64,000 nucleotides of DNA from assembly GCA_023387735.1 (NCBI GenBank), contig JAEWHP010000036.1, forward strand, positions 1 through 64,000, in the 5' to 3' direction. Numbering within the stretch: the stretch's first letter is position 1; each line of letters starts with the position of its first letter. Source of the stretch: Pseudomonadota bacterium (GTDB lineage Bacteria; Pseudomonadota; Alphaproteobacteria; Rhizobiales; Xanthobacteraceae). Under the pieces are notes generated by a model. The model made no database searches. It was not told where the DNA came from and was given only the letters and a program-made list of their open reading frames with translations. The position numbers and the translations under genes are program-made. Of this stretch, positions 24,534-36,353 are shown one piece after another.

Positions 24534-26232
24534 ATGACCGTCATCGGCTGGATTCAAATTCTATTGTTCTGCGCGGTCGTGGTCGCGCTGGTCAAACCGC
24601 TCGGCTGGTACATGACCCTTCAACGGCGAACGCACCTTTTTGTCACCGGTGCTGCGTCCGGTCGAACGCGGGCTCTACTGGGCCGGCGGCGTCGACGAGC
24701 GGCGCGAGCAGCATTGGCTGACCTACACGGTCGCGATGCTGCTGTTCCATGTCGGCGGTTTCCTCATCATCTATGGTCTGATGCGGCTGCAGGCGCTGCT
24801 GCCGCTCAATCCGCAGGACCAATCCGCGGTCGCGCAGGACCTTTCCTTCAACACCGCGATGTCCTTCATCACCAACACCAACTGGCAGAACTACGGCGGC
24901 GAAGGCACGCTGTCGTACCTGACGCAGATGGTCGGCCTGACGCACCAGAATTTCCTGTCGGCGGCGACGGGCATCGCGCTCGCGGTGGCGCTTATCCGCG
25001 GCTTCTCGCGTTCCTCGATGCGCACCATCGGCAATTTCTGGGTCGATGTGACGCGTACCACCCTCTATGTCCTGCTCCCGATCTGCATCGTCTATGCGCT
25101 GTTCCTGATCTCGCAGGGCATGCCGCAGACGCTTCAGCCCTATGTCGAAGCCACGACGCTGGAAGGCGCGAAGCAGACCATCGCCGTCGGCCCCGTCGCG
25201 TCGCAGGTCGCGATCAAGATGCTGGGCACCAATGGCGGCGGCTTCTTCAATTCCAACGCCGCGCACCCGTTCGAGAACCCGACCGCGCTGACGAATTTCG
25301 TTCAGATGATCTCGATTTTCGCCATTGGTGCTGCGCTGACCAACGTGTTCGGCCGCATGGTCGGCAACCAGCGCCAGGGCTGGGCCATCCTGGCCGTGAT
25401 GGGTGTGCTGTTCATTTCCGGCGTCGCCATCACCTATTGGGCCGAAGCCAATGGCACCGCGACGCTGAATGCGCTCGGGCTGACCGGGGGCGACATGGAA
25501 GGCAAGGAAGTCCGCTTCGGCATCGTCGCCTCCAGCCTTTTCGCCGTCATCACCACCGCGGCCTCCTGCGGCGCGGTCAACGCCATGCATGACTCGTTCA
25601 CCGCACTTGGCGGCATAATCCCGCTGATCAACATGCAGCTCGGAGAGATCATCATCGGCGGCGTCGGCGCTGGCCTCTACGGCATGCTGCTGTTCGTCGT
25701 GCTGGCGATCTTCGTCGCAGGCCTGATGGTCGGCCGCACGCCGGAATATGTCGGCAAGAAGATCGAGGCGCGCGAGGTCAAGATGGCGATGCTTGCGATC
25801 CTGGTGCTGCCCCTGATGTATCTCGGCTGGACCGCGGTGGCAGTGGTGCTCCCGTCAACCGTCGCTTCGATGGCCAATGCCGGCCCGCACGGCTTCACCG
25901 AGGTGCTTTATGCCTTCACGTCGGCAACCGGCAACAACGGCTCGGCCTTCGCAGGCCTGACCGGCAACACCTTCTTCTACAACCTGACGCTTGCCAGTTC
26001 GATGTTCGTCGGCCGCTTCTTCATGATTGTACCGGCGATGGCCATCGCAGGCTCGCTCGCGGCGAAGAAATCGATCCCGCCCTCGGTCGGCACGTTCCCA
26101 ACCACCGGTGGCCTGTTCGTGGGCCTCGTCGTCGGCGTGATCCTGATCATCGGCGGTCTCACCTTCTTCCCGGCGCTGGCGCTCGGGCCGATCGTCGAGC
26201 ACCTCGCCATGAACGTCAACACCCTGTTCTGA
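24534..26232 (+). pseudogene. kdpA: KdpA potassium-binding subunit, frameshifted near the N-terminus
   Basis: The frame from ATG 24534 gives a good KdpA start (MTVIGWIQILLF to KPLGWYMT), then goes wrong. From 24619 the next frame continues FNGERTFLSPVLRPVERG and stays open to the stop at 26232. Related KdpA proteins read MTRVFNGERTF, so about five bases seem missing at 24618. The remaining chain holds all four filter regions: TNTNWQNYGGEG, MLGTNGGGFFNSNAAHPF, TTAASCGAVNAMHDSF and ATGNNGSAFAG. If real, the lesion removes the first transmembrane helix from the main frame and should abolish K+ uptake by this operon. A sequencing error is the main alternative. Confidence 0.8.
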
Positions 26233-26257
26233 TCTATCCCTCTTCGGAGTTACGTCC

Positions 26258-28372
<2,115 letters not shown>

Positions 28373-28383
28373 GGAGACACATC

Positions 28384-28986
28384 ATGCTCAGAGAAATCCG
28401 CCCCGCCATCCTCGTTCTGGTGCTGCTGACCGCCATCACCGGGCTTGCCTATCCGCTTGCGATCACCGCAATCGCCGGCGTGATCTTTCCGAAGCAGGCG
28501 CAAGGCAGCCTGATCGAAAAGGACGGCAGGGTGATCGGCTCAGCCCTGATCGGGCAGGAGTTCAAGGACGACAAATATTTCCACGGCCGCCCTTCGGCGA
28601 CCCTGGGGCCCGATCCCGCTGACGCGACCAAGACCGTGTCGGCGCCGTACAACGCCGCCAATTCCGGCGGCTCCAACCTCGGCCCGACCAGCAAGGCGCT
28701 GAGCGACCGGCTCAAGGAGGACGTCGAGAAACTCAGGGCTGAAAATCCTTCCGTACCGGTGCCCGTCGATCTCGTCACGACCTCGGCCAGCGGCCTCGAT
28801 CCCGATATCTCGCCAGATGCAGCGCTGTTCCAGGCGCCGCGCGTCGCCAAGGCGCGCAGTATGCCGGAGGATCGCGTCCGCCAGCTCGTCACCGAGAACA
28901 CCAGAGGCCGCTTTGCCGGGTTTTTGGGCGAGCCGCGCGTTAACGTTCTTGCGCTCAATCTGGCGCTGGATGCCGCCTCCAAATGA
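28384..28986 (+). CDS. kdpC: KdpC, accessory subunit of potassium ATPase
   Basis: The product is 200 residues with one N-terminal membrane helix (AILVLVLLTAITGLAYPLAI) and a periplasmic domain carrying family blocks KYFHGRPSAT, YNAANSGGSNLGPTS, SASGLDPDISP and LALDAASK. KdpC increases nucleotide affinity of KdpB and stabilises the complex. It begins 11 bases after kdpB. Confidence 0.93.
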   Translation: MLREIRPAILVLVLLTAITGLAYPLAITAIAGVIFPKQAQGSLIEKDGRVIGSALIGQEFKDDKYFHGRPSATLGPDPADATKTVSAPYNAANSGGSNLGPTSKALSDRLKEDVEKLRAENPSVPVPVDLVTTSASGLDPDISPDAALFQAPRVAKARSMPEDRVRQLVTENTRGRFAGFLGEPRVNVLALNLALDAASK

Positions 28987-29027
28987 CGGCGGCTAGGTTC
29001 CTTCGAGAGTGGCGACTATAATGCGCT

Positions 29028-31739
29028 ATGGCCAATCGCGACCCTGAACAGCGGCCTTCGCCGGATGCACTGTTGGAAGCGGCCCGGCGCGAGAGCGGCA
29101 GCGCTGGCCGGCTGAAGATCTTTGTCGGCGCCGCCCCCGGCGTCGGCAAGACCTATGAGATGCTGCAAAGCGCGCACGCCCGAAAGAAGGCGGCCATCGA
29201 TGTCGTCGTCGGCGTGGTCGAGACCCATGGCCGCGCGGAAACCGAGGCGCTGCTGCAGGGCCTCGAGGTGCTGCCGCGCAAGCGAATCGGCTACAGGGAT
29301 CAGACGCTCGAGGAGATGGATCTCGACGCGCTGATCGCGCGGCGGCCACAGATCGCCCTGGTCGACGAACTCGCCCACACCAACGCGCCGGGCAGCCGCC
29401 ATCCCAAGCGCTATCTCGACGTCGAGGAACTGCTGTCCCACGGCATCGACGTTTACACGGCCGTCAACATCCAGCACATCGAGAGCCTCAACGACGTGGT
29501 CGCGCAGATCACGCATGTGCGGGTGCGCGAGACCGTGCCCGATTCCGTGTTCGATCGTGCCGACGCCATCGAGCTGATCGACCTCACGCCCGACGATCTC
29601 ATCCAGCGCCTGAAGGAGGGCAAGGTCTACGTACCCAAGCAGGCCGAGCGTGCGCTGGAGCACTATTTCTCGCCGGGCAATTTGACGGCGCTGCGCGAAC
29701 TGGCGCTGCGGCGCACCGCCGAACGGGTCGACGAGCAACTGCTCACCCATATGCAGGCCAACGCCATCGCCGGCCCTTGGGCCGCGGGCGAGCGCCTCCT
29801 GGTTTGCGTCAGCGAAGATCCGCGCGCCGCCGGCCTGGTGCGTTACACCCGGCGAATGGCCGACCGGCTGCACGCGCAATGGACCGCGATCAGCATCGAA
29901 ACACGACGCAGCCTGCAACTGAGCGACGAGCAGCGTGACCGGCTGGCCGACACCATGCGGCTGGCGGAAGCGCTCGGCGGCGAGGCGCTGACCATTCCCG
30001 CCGTCGGCCGTCGCATCGCCGACGACGTCATCCGCTTCGCGCACGCCAACAACGTTACGCAGATCGTCATCGGCAAGTCGACCCGCTCATGGTGGTTCGA
30101 ATTGATGCGCGGTTCCGTCGTGCACGATCTGGTGCGGCGTGCCGGCAATATCGGCGTTCACGTCATTGCCGGCGACGAGGAGGGCGTGACGAAGCCTGCG
30201 GTGCAGACCGCGGCGCGGCAGGAGCCGTTCGATCCGCGTCCCTATGCGATGGCGCTGCTGTTCGTCGCGATTGGCCTCGGCGCCGCAGTGCTGATCCAGC
30301 CGGTATTTGCCGGCATCGAAAACGTCGATCTGGTGTTCCTCACCGCCGTGGTCGCCGTTGCCGCCCGCTATGGCCTGTGGCCGTCGCTGCTGGCGAGCGT
30401 CACGGCCTCGCTGTGCTACAATTTCTTCTTTCTCCCGCCGGTCTACACGTTCACCATCGCCGACCCGACCAATATCGCCGCCTTCTTCTTCTTCATGCTG
30501 ATCGCGCTGCTGGTCTCCAACGTCGCGGCACGGGTGCGCTCGCAGGCCGATACCGCAATCGGCCGTGTGCGCAGCACGGAGTCGCTCTACGCCTTCAGCC
30601 GCAAGCTGGCGGGGACCGCGACGCTGGATGACGTGCTGTGGGCGACGGCCTACCAGATTGCGCTGATGCTGAAAGTGCGCGTGGTGTTGCTGTTGCCGGA
30701 GGACGGCGTGCTGACCGTGAAGTCGGGCTATCCGCCGGAGGACCAACTCGACCAGGCGGATCTCGCCGCCGCCCACTGGGCCTGGGACAATGACCGTCCC
30801 GCCGGCCGCGGTTCGGACACGCTGCCCGGCGCGAAACGGCTGTTCCTGCCGATGCGCACCGGGCGCGGCGCGATCGGCGTCATCGGCATCGACGACGATC
30901 GCACCGGTCCATTGCTGACGCCGGACCAGCGCCGCCTGCTGGATGCGCTGGTCGACCAGGGCGCGCTCGCGATCGAGCGCGTGCTGCTGGTCGAGGACAT
31001 GGACCGGGTCAAGCGCACGGTGGAGTCCGATCGCCTGCGCGGCGCGCTGTTGACCTCGATCTCGCACGATCTGAAGACGCCGCTGGCTTCGGTGCTCGGC
31101 GCCGCCAGCACGCTGCGCGATCTCGCCTCAGGTCTCACCGAAACGCAAAAGCACGAACTGCTTGCCACGGTGATCGACGAATCCGAGCGGCTCAACCGGT
31201 TCATCGCCAATCTGCTCGACATGACCAAGCTGGAGTCCGGCGCCATCGTGCCGAATACCGCGCCGCATGACGTCGGCGAGATCGTCGGCAGCGCGCTGCG
31301 CCGCGCCGGCAAGATTCTCGTGCATCACAAGGTATCGCTGCAGCTTGGCGCTGACCTGCCGATGCTGGAGCTCGACGCCGTGCTGTTCGAACAGGTGCTG
31401 TTCAACCTGCTGGACAACGCCGCCAAATACGCGCCATCGGGCACCACGATTTCGATCAGGGGCGTGCGGGATGGAGGCATGGTTATGCTGCAAATCCTGG
31501 ACGAAGGCAGCGGCATCCCCCCGGAGGAACTGGAAAGCGTGTTCGACAAATTCTACCGCGCGCAGAAGGGCGATCACGTCCGTCCGGGAACGGGGCTTGG
31601 GCTTGCGATTTCCCGCGGCTTCATCGAGGCGATGCACGGCACGATTTCGGCCGCCAACCGCCCCGATCGCCGCGGCGCGATCATCACCATCCGGCTTCCG
31701 GTACCGGCCGCAGGCCAAGCGCTGGATACCGCCGCATGA
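29028..31739 (+). CDS. kdpD: KdpD, sensor histidine kinase for potassium limitation
   Basis: The product is 903 residues. The N-terminal KdpD domain has Walker A GAAPGVGKT (34-42) and VDELAHTNAPGSRH, followed by a USP-like domain around 250-370, then a four-helix membrane block near 405-500. After a GAF-like segment come the kinase motifs: His680 in SISHDLKTPLAS, NLLDNAAKYAP, and DEGSGIP with GTGLGLAIS. It senses K+ limitation or turgor and phosphorylates KdpE. Its stop overlaps kdpE (ATGA). Confidence 0.94.
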   Translation: MANRDPEQRPSPDALLEAARRESGSAGRLKIFVGAAPGVGKTYEMLQSAHARKKAAIDVVVGVVETHGRAETEALLQGLEVLPRKRIGYRDQTLEEMDLDALIARRPQIALVDELAHTNAPGSRHPKRYLDVEELLSHGIDVYTAVNIQHIESLNDVVAQITHVRVRETVPDSVFDRADAIELIDLTPDDLIQRLKEGKVYVPKQAERALEHYFSPGNLTALRELALRRTAERVDEQLLTHMQANAIAGPWAAGERLLVCVSEDPRAAGLVRYTRRMADRLHAQWTAISIETRRSLQLSDEQRDRLADTMRLAEALGGEALTIPAVGRRIADDVIRFAHANNVTQIVIGKSTRSWWFELMRGSVVHDLVRRAGNIGVHVIAGDEEGVTKPAVQTAARQEPFDPRPYAMALLFVAIGLGAAVLIQPVFAGIENVDLVFLTAVVAVAARYGLWPSLLASVTASLCYNFFFLPPVYTFTIADPTNIAAFFFFMLIALLVSNVAARVRSQADTAIGRVRSTESLYAFSRKLAGTATLDDVLWATAYQIALMLKVRVVLLLPEDGVLTVKSGYPPEDQLDQADLAAAHWAWDNDRPAGRGSDTLPGAKRLFLPMRTGRGAIGVIGIDDDRTGPLLTPDQRRLLDALVDQGALAIERVLLVEDMDRVKRTVESDRLRGALLTSISHDLKTPLASVLGAASTLRDLASGLTETQKHELLATVIDESERLNRFIANLLDMTKLESGAIVPNTAPHDVGEIVGSALRRAGKILVHHKVSLQLGADLPMLELDAVLFEQVLFNLLDNAAKYAPSGTTISIRGVRDGGMVMLQILDEGSGIPPEELESVFDKFYRAQKGDHVRPGTGLGLAISRGFIEAMHGTISAANRPDRRGAIITIRLPVPAAGQALDTAA

Positions 31740-32425
31740 ATGCTGCCTCGATCAAGGTCCTGGTCATCGACGACGAGCCGCCGATCCGAAAGCTGCTGCG
31801 CATGGGGCTGAGTACGCAGGGCTATGACATCATTGAAGCAACCAATGGAAAGCTGGCGCTGGAGAAGCTGGCCGAGGGGCCGGCGCTGATCATTCTCGAT
31901 CTCGGTCTGCCCGACATCCAGGGCCATGAGTTGCTGCGCATGATCCGCGGCCGCAACGAGAGCGTGCCGATCGTGGTGCTGTCGAGCCGCGGCGACGAAG
32001 CTGGAAAGGTGCAGGCGCTCGACCTTGGCGCCGACGACTATCTGACAAAACCGTTCGGCATGGACGAGTTGCTGGCGCGGATGCGCGCGGCGCTGCGGCA
32101 TCAGCTGCAGGTGCAGGGCGAACGCCCGGTGTTTCGAAGCGGCGGTCTCTCGGTCGACCTCGTGCGCCGCATCGTCAGGGTCGGCGAGCGCGAGGTAAAG
32201 CTCTCGCCGAAGGAGTATGACCTGCTGCGCGTGCTGGTGCAGCACGCCGGCAAGGTGCTGACACACCGTTTCCTCTTGAAGGAGCTATGGGACGAACTGA
32301 CCGACGCGCAATATCTGCGCGTCTATGTCCGCCAGCTCCGCCAGAAGATCGAAGCCGACCCCGAGCGTCCGCAATTCGTGCTGACCGAGACCGGCATCGG
32401 ATACCGGTTGCGGGCGCCGGACTGA
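31736..32425 (+). CDS. kdpE: KdpE, response regulator of kdp
   Basis: The product is 229 residues. Receiver domain: VIDDEPPIRKLL, phospho-acceptor Asp about 55 in LIILDLGLPD, and the conserved Lys in YLTKPFGMDELLAR. OmpR-type winged helix at the C-terminus (LSPKEYDLLRVLVQHAGKVL and YVRQLRQKIE). When phosphorylated by KdpD it activates the kdp promoter, here presumably upstream of 24232. Complete. Confidence 0.95.
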   Translation: MNAASIKVLVIDDEPPIRKLLRMGLSTQGYDIIEATNGKLALEKLAEGPALIILDLGLPDIQGHELLRMIRGRNESVPIVVLSSRGDEAGKVQALDLGADDYLTKPFGMDELLARMRAALRHQLQVQGERPVFRSGGLSVDLVRRIVRVGEREVKLSPKEYDLLRVLVQHAGKVLTHRFLLKELWDELTDAQYLRVYVRQLRQKIEADPERPQFVLTETGIGYRLRAPD

Positions 32426-32500
32426 TCGACTGCAGCGGTTATGCTGGCTCGTCGCGCGATGCTATGCTCGCGCGCAGACCAGAGCGGAGGGCGTACGGCC

Positions 32501-33106
32501 ATGGCTGAGAGCGTCATGTATCACGAAGGCAACCGGAAACTGCAGGATCAGTTCGACAGCCGGCGGATTTCAGACCGGCTCGAAGAGAAGCTGATGCGGA
32601 AGGAATTCACCGCCGACGACAAGCTGTACATCGAGAGCCTGCCGTATTTCTTCCTCGCGACGGCGGACGCCGAGGGCCGCCCCGATTGCTCGTTCAAGGG
32701 CGGCGCGCCGGGATTCGTGCGCATCACCGGTCCCTCCGAGATCGCATTCCCCGACTATGACGGCAATGGCATGTTCAAGAGTCTCGGCAACATCGTCGTC
32801 AATGCCGATGTCGGCCTGCTGTTCATCGCCATGCACGACAAGCCGAAGCGTCTGCGGGTCAACGGCAGCGCCAGCGTCAGCAACAACGATCCGCTGCTGG
32901 CCGAAACCGTCGGCGCGCAGCTCATCGTCCGCGTCACCGCGCGCGCGATCTTCCCGAACTGCCCGCGCTACATCCCGACCATGGGATCGATCGAGCCGTC
33001 GATCTACGCGCCCATCGCCGGACAGGACGCGCCCGAGCCGGCCTGGAAGGGATTTGCAGACTTCAAGGACTGCATCCACCCGCGCCAGCCGACCTTCCGG
33101 GGGTAG
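32501..33106 (+). CDS. Pyridoxamine 5'-phosphate oxidase-like flavin-binding protein
   Basis: The product is 201 residues from ATG 32501 (AGCGGAGGG ribosome binding site). The central split-barrel region SLPYFFLATADAEGRPDCSFKG is typical of PNPOx-like proteins, followed by FPDYDGNGMFKSLGNI and VGLLFIAM. Members bind FMN or F420, and the substrate cannot be assigned. It stands alone 75 bp after kdpE, and an 80-bp palindromic repeat follows 23 bp after its stop. Confidence 0.75.
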   Translation: MAESVMYHEGNRKLQDQFDSRRISDRLEEKLMRKEFTADDKLYIESLPYFFLATADAEGRPDCSFKGGAPGFVRITGPSEIAFPDYDGNGMFKSLGNIVVNADVGLLFIAMHDKPKRLRVNGSASVSNNDPLLAETVGAQLIVRVTARAIFPNCPRYIPTMGSIEPSIYAPIAGQDAPEPAWKGFADFKDCIHPRQPTFRG

Positions 33107-33128
33107 ACTGCAACCATTCATCGAGGCC

Positions 33129-33208
33129 GTCATTCCGGGGCGATGCGAAGCATCGAACCCGGAATCTCGAGATTCCGGGTCTGGTCCTTCGGACCATCCC
33201 GGAATGAC
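33129..33208. repeat. 80-bp cloverleaf palindromic repeat, copy 3 (inverted)
   Basis: Exactly the reverse complement of 10874-10953 and 23991-24070. It lies between the converging ends of the PNPOx-like gene and the acyl-CoA synthetase gene. Confidence 0.85.
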
Positions 33209-33303
33209 AGTGGATGCAGGCATGGACCACGGGCTTGGTCCGAGGGACTTTGGCCCCATCCTACTTTGCATGGGGTTGTTTTCGATCTTTTTGCGTCTGC
33301 GCC

Positions 33304-34911
33304 CTAAATCGCCGTCATCTCGCCCTTGGTCCAGGCCTCCCGCAGCTTGAACTTCTGGATCTTGCCGGAGCCGGTCAGCGGAAACGCCTCGACGACGAAC
33401 CAGTGCTTTGGCGTCTTGTGCGGGGCGAGCGAGGCGCGCATGTAGTCGATCATCTCTTCCTTTTCGATCGTTGCACCCGGCGCCGGACGGATGAAGGCCG
33501 CGACCTCTTCGCCCCACTTCTCGTGGGGAACGCCGATGACGGCGACCTCGCCGACCTTGGGATGCCGGAACAGCAGCTCTTCGAGTTCGCGCGGATAGAT
33601 GTTTTCGCCGCCGCGGATGATCATGTCCTTGAGGCGGCCTTCCACGGTGCAATAGCCGCGCGCATCCATCGCGCAGAGATCGCCGGTGTGCAGCCAGCCG
33701 TCGGCGTCGATGGCGGCGGCGGTCGCATCCGGCATCTCGAAGTAGCCGAGCATCACGTGATAGCCGCGGGTGCAGAACTCGCCGACGGTGCCGATCGGAA
33801 CGGTCTCGCCGGTGTTGGGATCGATGATCTTGGTTTCCATGTTGGGCAACGGAAGACCGATCGTATTGGCCTTGTCCTCGACGCTATCATCGGTGCAGGT
33901 CTGCGCCGCGACCGGCGAGCATTCGGTCTGGCCGAACACGATGGTGAAGGGGGCACCGAGCTGTTCCTCGAACCGCTTCACCAGCGGGGCCGGCACCGTG
34001 GAGCCGCCGGAGCAGATCGCCTTGACCGACGACAGGTCGGTGCTCGCAAACGAAGGGTGCTCGAGCATGGCGACCAGCATGGTGGGGACGCCGACCATCG
34101 CGTTGCCGCGGTAGGTCCCGAACATTTCGAGCACGATCGCCGGATCGAAGGCCTCGATCAGTACCTGGGTCGCCGCCTTGGAGACCGAGCCGATCACGCA
34201 GCAGACGCAGCCGCCGGTGTGAAACAGCGGCATGGTGGTGATGAAGACGTCGCCGGGATCGACCCCCATCCGCTCGGCGGTGTCGGCGCCGTTGTTGAGA
34301 AGCCCGCGATGGCGGAGCAGGGCGCCCTTCGGGAAGCCTGTCGTGCCCGACGTATACTGGATCATGACGGGATCGTCGGGGCTGACAGAGGGCAGCGTGA
34401 TGCTCTCGTCGTCGCCTGCGGCGACGAACGAATTCCAGTCGTCGAAGCAGATGATCTCGCGCAGCTCGGGGCAGTTCGGCGCCACCGCCTGGATCGTCTC
34501 CAGCATCGGATTGCCGCGAAAGCCCTTGACGACGAACACGCCGGCCGAGCGCGACTGCTTCAGCACATACTCGACCTCCCTGGCGCGGAATGCCGGGTTC
34601 ACGGTGACCAGCACCATGCCCGCCATGCCGGCGCCGAACTCGAGCATCACCCATTCCGGGATGTTCTGTGCCCAGACCGCGATGCGCTCGCCTTGCTTGA
34701 AGCGGGATAATAGCGCGCGGGCGGTGCGCTGGACCTCCCGGTAGAACTGCGCGTAGGTCCATTGCCGCCGCAGCCTGGGATCGGGGACGCCCGCGATCAG
34801 GGCCAGGCGATCGGGTGCCGCCTCGGCCGCCTTACGCAGGAGGTCGCCGAACGTCATTTCCCGCACCGCAGGCGTGATCGGCCCCGCGACGTGGGATTGC
34901 GTCAATGCCAT
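33304..34911 (-). CDS. AMP-forming acyl-CoA synthetase / ligase
   Basis: The product is 535 residues from ATG 34911, preceded by a GGAGG ribosome binding site; an upstream ATG would add 12 residues. Adenylate-forming motifs: P-loop YTSGTTGFPKGALL, FGQTECSP, GWLHTGDLCAMDARGYCTVEGR, and the C-terminal catalytic lysine in GSGKIQKFKLRE. It activates a carboxylic acid to acyl-CoA through acyl-AMP. Sequence resembles medium/long-chain FadD-like enzymes annotated simply as AMP-binding protein; the substrate is unknown. Single-gene unit. Confidence 0.88.
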   Translation of the reverse strand: MALTQSHVAGPITPAVREMTFGDLLRKAAEAAPDRLALIAGVPDPRLRRQWTYAQFYREVQRTARALLSRFKQGERIAVWAQNIPEWVMLEFGAGMAGMVLVTVNPAFRAREVEYVLKQSRSAGVFVVKGFRGNPMLETIQAVAPNCPELREIICFDDWNSFVAAGDDESITLPSVSPDDPVMIQYTSGTTGFPKGALLRHRGLLNNGADTAERMGVDPGDVFITTMPLFHTGGCVCCVIGSVSKAATQVLIEAFDPAIVLEMFGTYRGNAMVGVPTMLVAMLEHPSFASTDLSSVKAICSGGSTVPAPLVKRFEEQLGAPFTIVFGQTECSPVAAQTCTDDSVEDKANTIGLPLPNMETKIIDPNTGETVPIGTVGEFCTRGYHVMLGYFEMPDATAAAIDADGWLHTGDLCAMDARGYCTVEGRLKDMIIRGGENIYPRELEELLFRHPKVGEVAVIGVPHEKWGEEVAAFIRPAPGATIEKEEMIDYMRASLAPHKTPKHWFVVEAFPLTGSGKIQKFKLREAWTKGEMTAI

Positions 34912-35075
34912 CAAATCCTCCCCGGTCTCTCGTGGGGACGGCGCCATTTTGCCGGCGCTTCAGGTACCCCAAGGCGATGTCCACGTGCCAAAATGCCTGC
35001 CGTCTTCAGGCATTGCAAGCAGATCAGGAACCTCGTCAGATGCGGGGTATTGTTTTCTCTCGAATGGAGGAAAGC

Positions 35076-35309
35076 ATGGCACGCAAATACTCAAAGAAGG
35101 CATCGGCCGACGTCGAGCGCGCAATGAAGAAGCGCAAGGCCGGCACATTGAAGAGCGGGCGTTCCGGCAAGAAGGTCACCAGCCGCAAGCAGGCGATCGC
35201 GATCGGGCTGTCCGAGGCGAGGGCCAAGGGCAAGAAGGTGCCGAAGCAGGCCTCGAAGAAGCGCAAGACGGCGAAGAAGGCGAAGAAATCGAAGAAGGCG
35301 AAACGCTAG
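35076..35309 (+). CDS. Small Lys-rich DUF6496-type protein
   Basis: The product is 77 residues from ATG 35076 with a strong TGGAGG ribosome binding site. It starts MARKYSKKASADVERAMKKR, contains SGRSGKKVTSRKQAIAIGLS and ends in an almost pure Lys/Ala/Ser tail. The composition is histone-like and suggests nucleic-acid binding. Such proteins are abundant in rhizobia and share the DUF6496 label as I recall; no function is established. An inverted-repeat hairpin follows 22 bases after the stop. Confidence 0.75.
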   Translation: MARKYSKKASADVERAMKKRKAGTLKSGRSGKKVTSRKQAIAIGLSEARAKGKKVPKQASKKRKTAKKAKKSKKAKR

Positions 35310-35331
35310 GGCACGTTCGCTTCCCCAAACT

Positions 35332-35364
35332 CCGTCATGGCCGGGTCAAGCCCGGCCATGACGG
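35332..35364. repeat. Perfect inverted repeat, likely shared terminator
   Basis: CCGTCATGGCCGGG and CCCGGCCATGACGG pair perfectly around TCAA (within one base at the ends). It lies between the convergent DUF6496-type and ku genes, and its arms match the ends of the repeat at 17021-17090. Confidence 0.7.
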
Positions 35365-35375
35365 CAGAGAGAACG

Positions 35376-36254
35376 TCAGCCCGCCTTGCGTTGCCGCGCC
35401 GCCGACCGGTGCGCCTTCTTGGCCGCCCTCCGTGCGGTCGTCCGCCGCGGCGCGGATGCGCGCCGCTTCGTCGTCGATTTGCCCTTCAGGCTCGCCTTCA
35501 GCGCGTCCATCAGGTTGACGACATTGTCCGGCTTCTCCTCGCGCGCACTCACCTTGATCGGCTTGCCGGAAGCCTTGCGCCGCACCAGCGCCTTCAGCGC
35601 GTTCTCGTACTCGTCCTTGAATTTTGACGGATCGAAATGGGCCGCCTTGGTGTCGAGGATGTGGCTCGCCAGTTCGATCATGTCCTTCGAAATCTTCGGA
35701 CTCCTGATGTCGTCGAAATAGTCGCTCTCGTCGCGCAGTTCGTAGGGGTACCGCAGCGTGGTGCCGAGCAGCCCCTTGCCGAGCGGCTCGATGGCGATGA
35801 TATGCTCCCGGTTGGTCAGGACGATCCGCGCCAGAGCGACGCGATCCTGGTCCTTCATGGCGTCGCGGATCACGGCAAAGGCGTCGACCCCCGCCTTGCC
35901 GTCCGGCACGATGTAATAGGGGTTGTCCAGATAGCGTTTGTCGATCTCCTCCCTCGGCACGAAGCTGTCGATATCGATGGTGTGGTTGCTCTCGATCTGG
36001 ACGGCCTCGAGCTCATCCTTTTCGATCTCGACATAGCTGCCTTTTTTCAGCTCGTAGCCGCGTCCCTTCTGGTCGCCCTCGACGATGTCGCCGGTCTCGC
36101 TGTCGACCATTTGCTGCTTCAGCCGGTTGCCGGTCTCCTTGTTGATCATGTGAAAGCGGGTCTTCTCGGCCGTGGTGGAAGCCGGGTAGAGCGCGATCGG
36201 GCATGACACGAGGGAGAGCTTGAGCGAGCCTTTCCAGTAGGCGCGGGGGGCCAT
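35376..36254 (-). CDS. ku: Non-homologous end-joining protein Ku
   Basis: The product is 292 residues from ATG 36254 (GGAG ribosome binding site). It opens MAPRAYWKGSLKLSLVSCPI, the signature start of bacterial Ku, continues with RFHMINKETGNRLKQQMVD and LDNPYYIVPDGKAG, and ends in a long Lys/Arg-rich tail (TTARRAAKKAHRSAARQR). Ku forms a homodimeric ring that threads DNA ends and recruits LigD. The basic extension is common in the DNA-end-binding C-terminus. It is divergent from ligD across a 99-bp promoter gap. Confidence 0.93.
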   Translation of the reverse strand: MAPRAYWKGSLKLSLVSCPIALYPASTTAEKTRFHMINKETGNRLKQQMVDSETGDIVEGDQKGRGYELKKGSYVEIEKDELEAVQIESNHTIDIDSFVPREEIDKRYLDNPYYIVPDGKAGVDAFAVIRDAMKDQDRVALARIVLTNREHIIAIEPLGKGLLGTTLRYPYELRDESDYFDDIRSPKISKDMIELASHILDTKAAHFDPSKFKDEYENALKALVRRKASGKPIKVSAREEKPDNVVNLMDALKASLKGKSTTKRRASAPRRTTARRAAKKAHRSAARQRKAG

Positions 36255-36353
36255 TACAATCTCCGACACGGTTGGGTTTGGGAACTTCAACGGTTAGTAT
36301 GGGTTTTCGTTCCGGTTTTGCCGCGCAGGCGGCCTTGATCCCTGGGGTTTGGC

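Noticed and set aside
24600..24640. Programmed ribosomal frameshifting in kdpA
   Set aside because: There is no slippery heptamer or downstream hairpin at the site, and the apparent loss of about five bases is better explained by mutation or sequence error.
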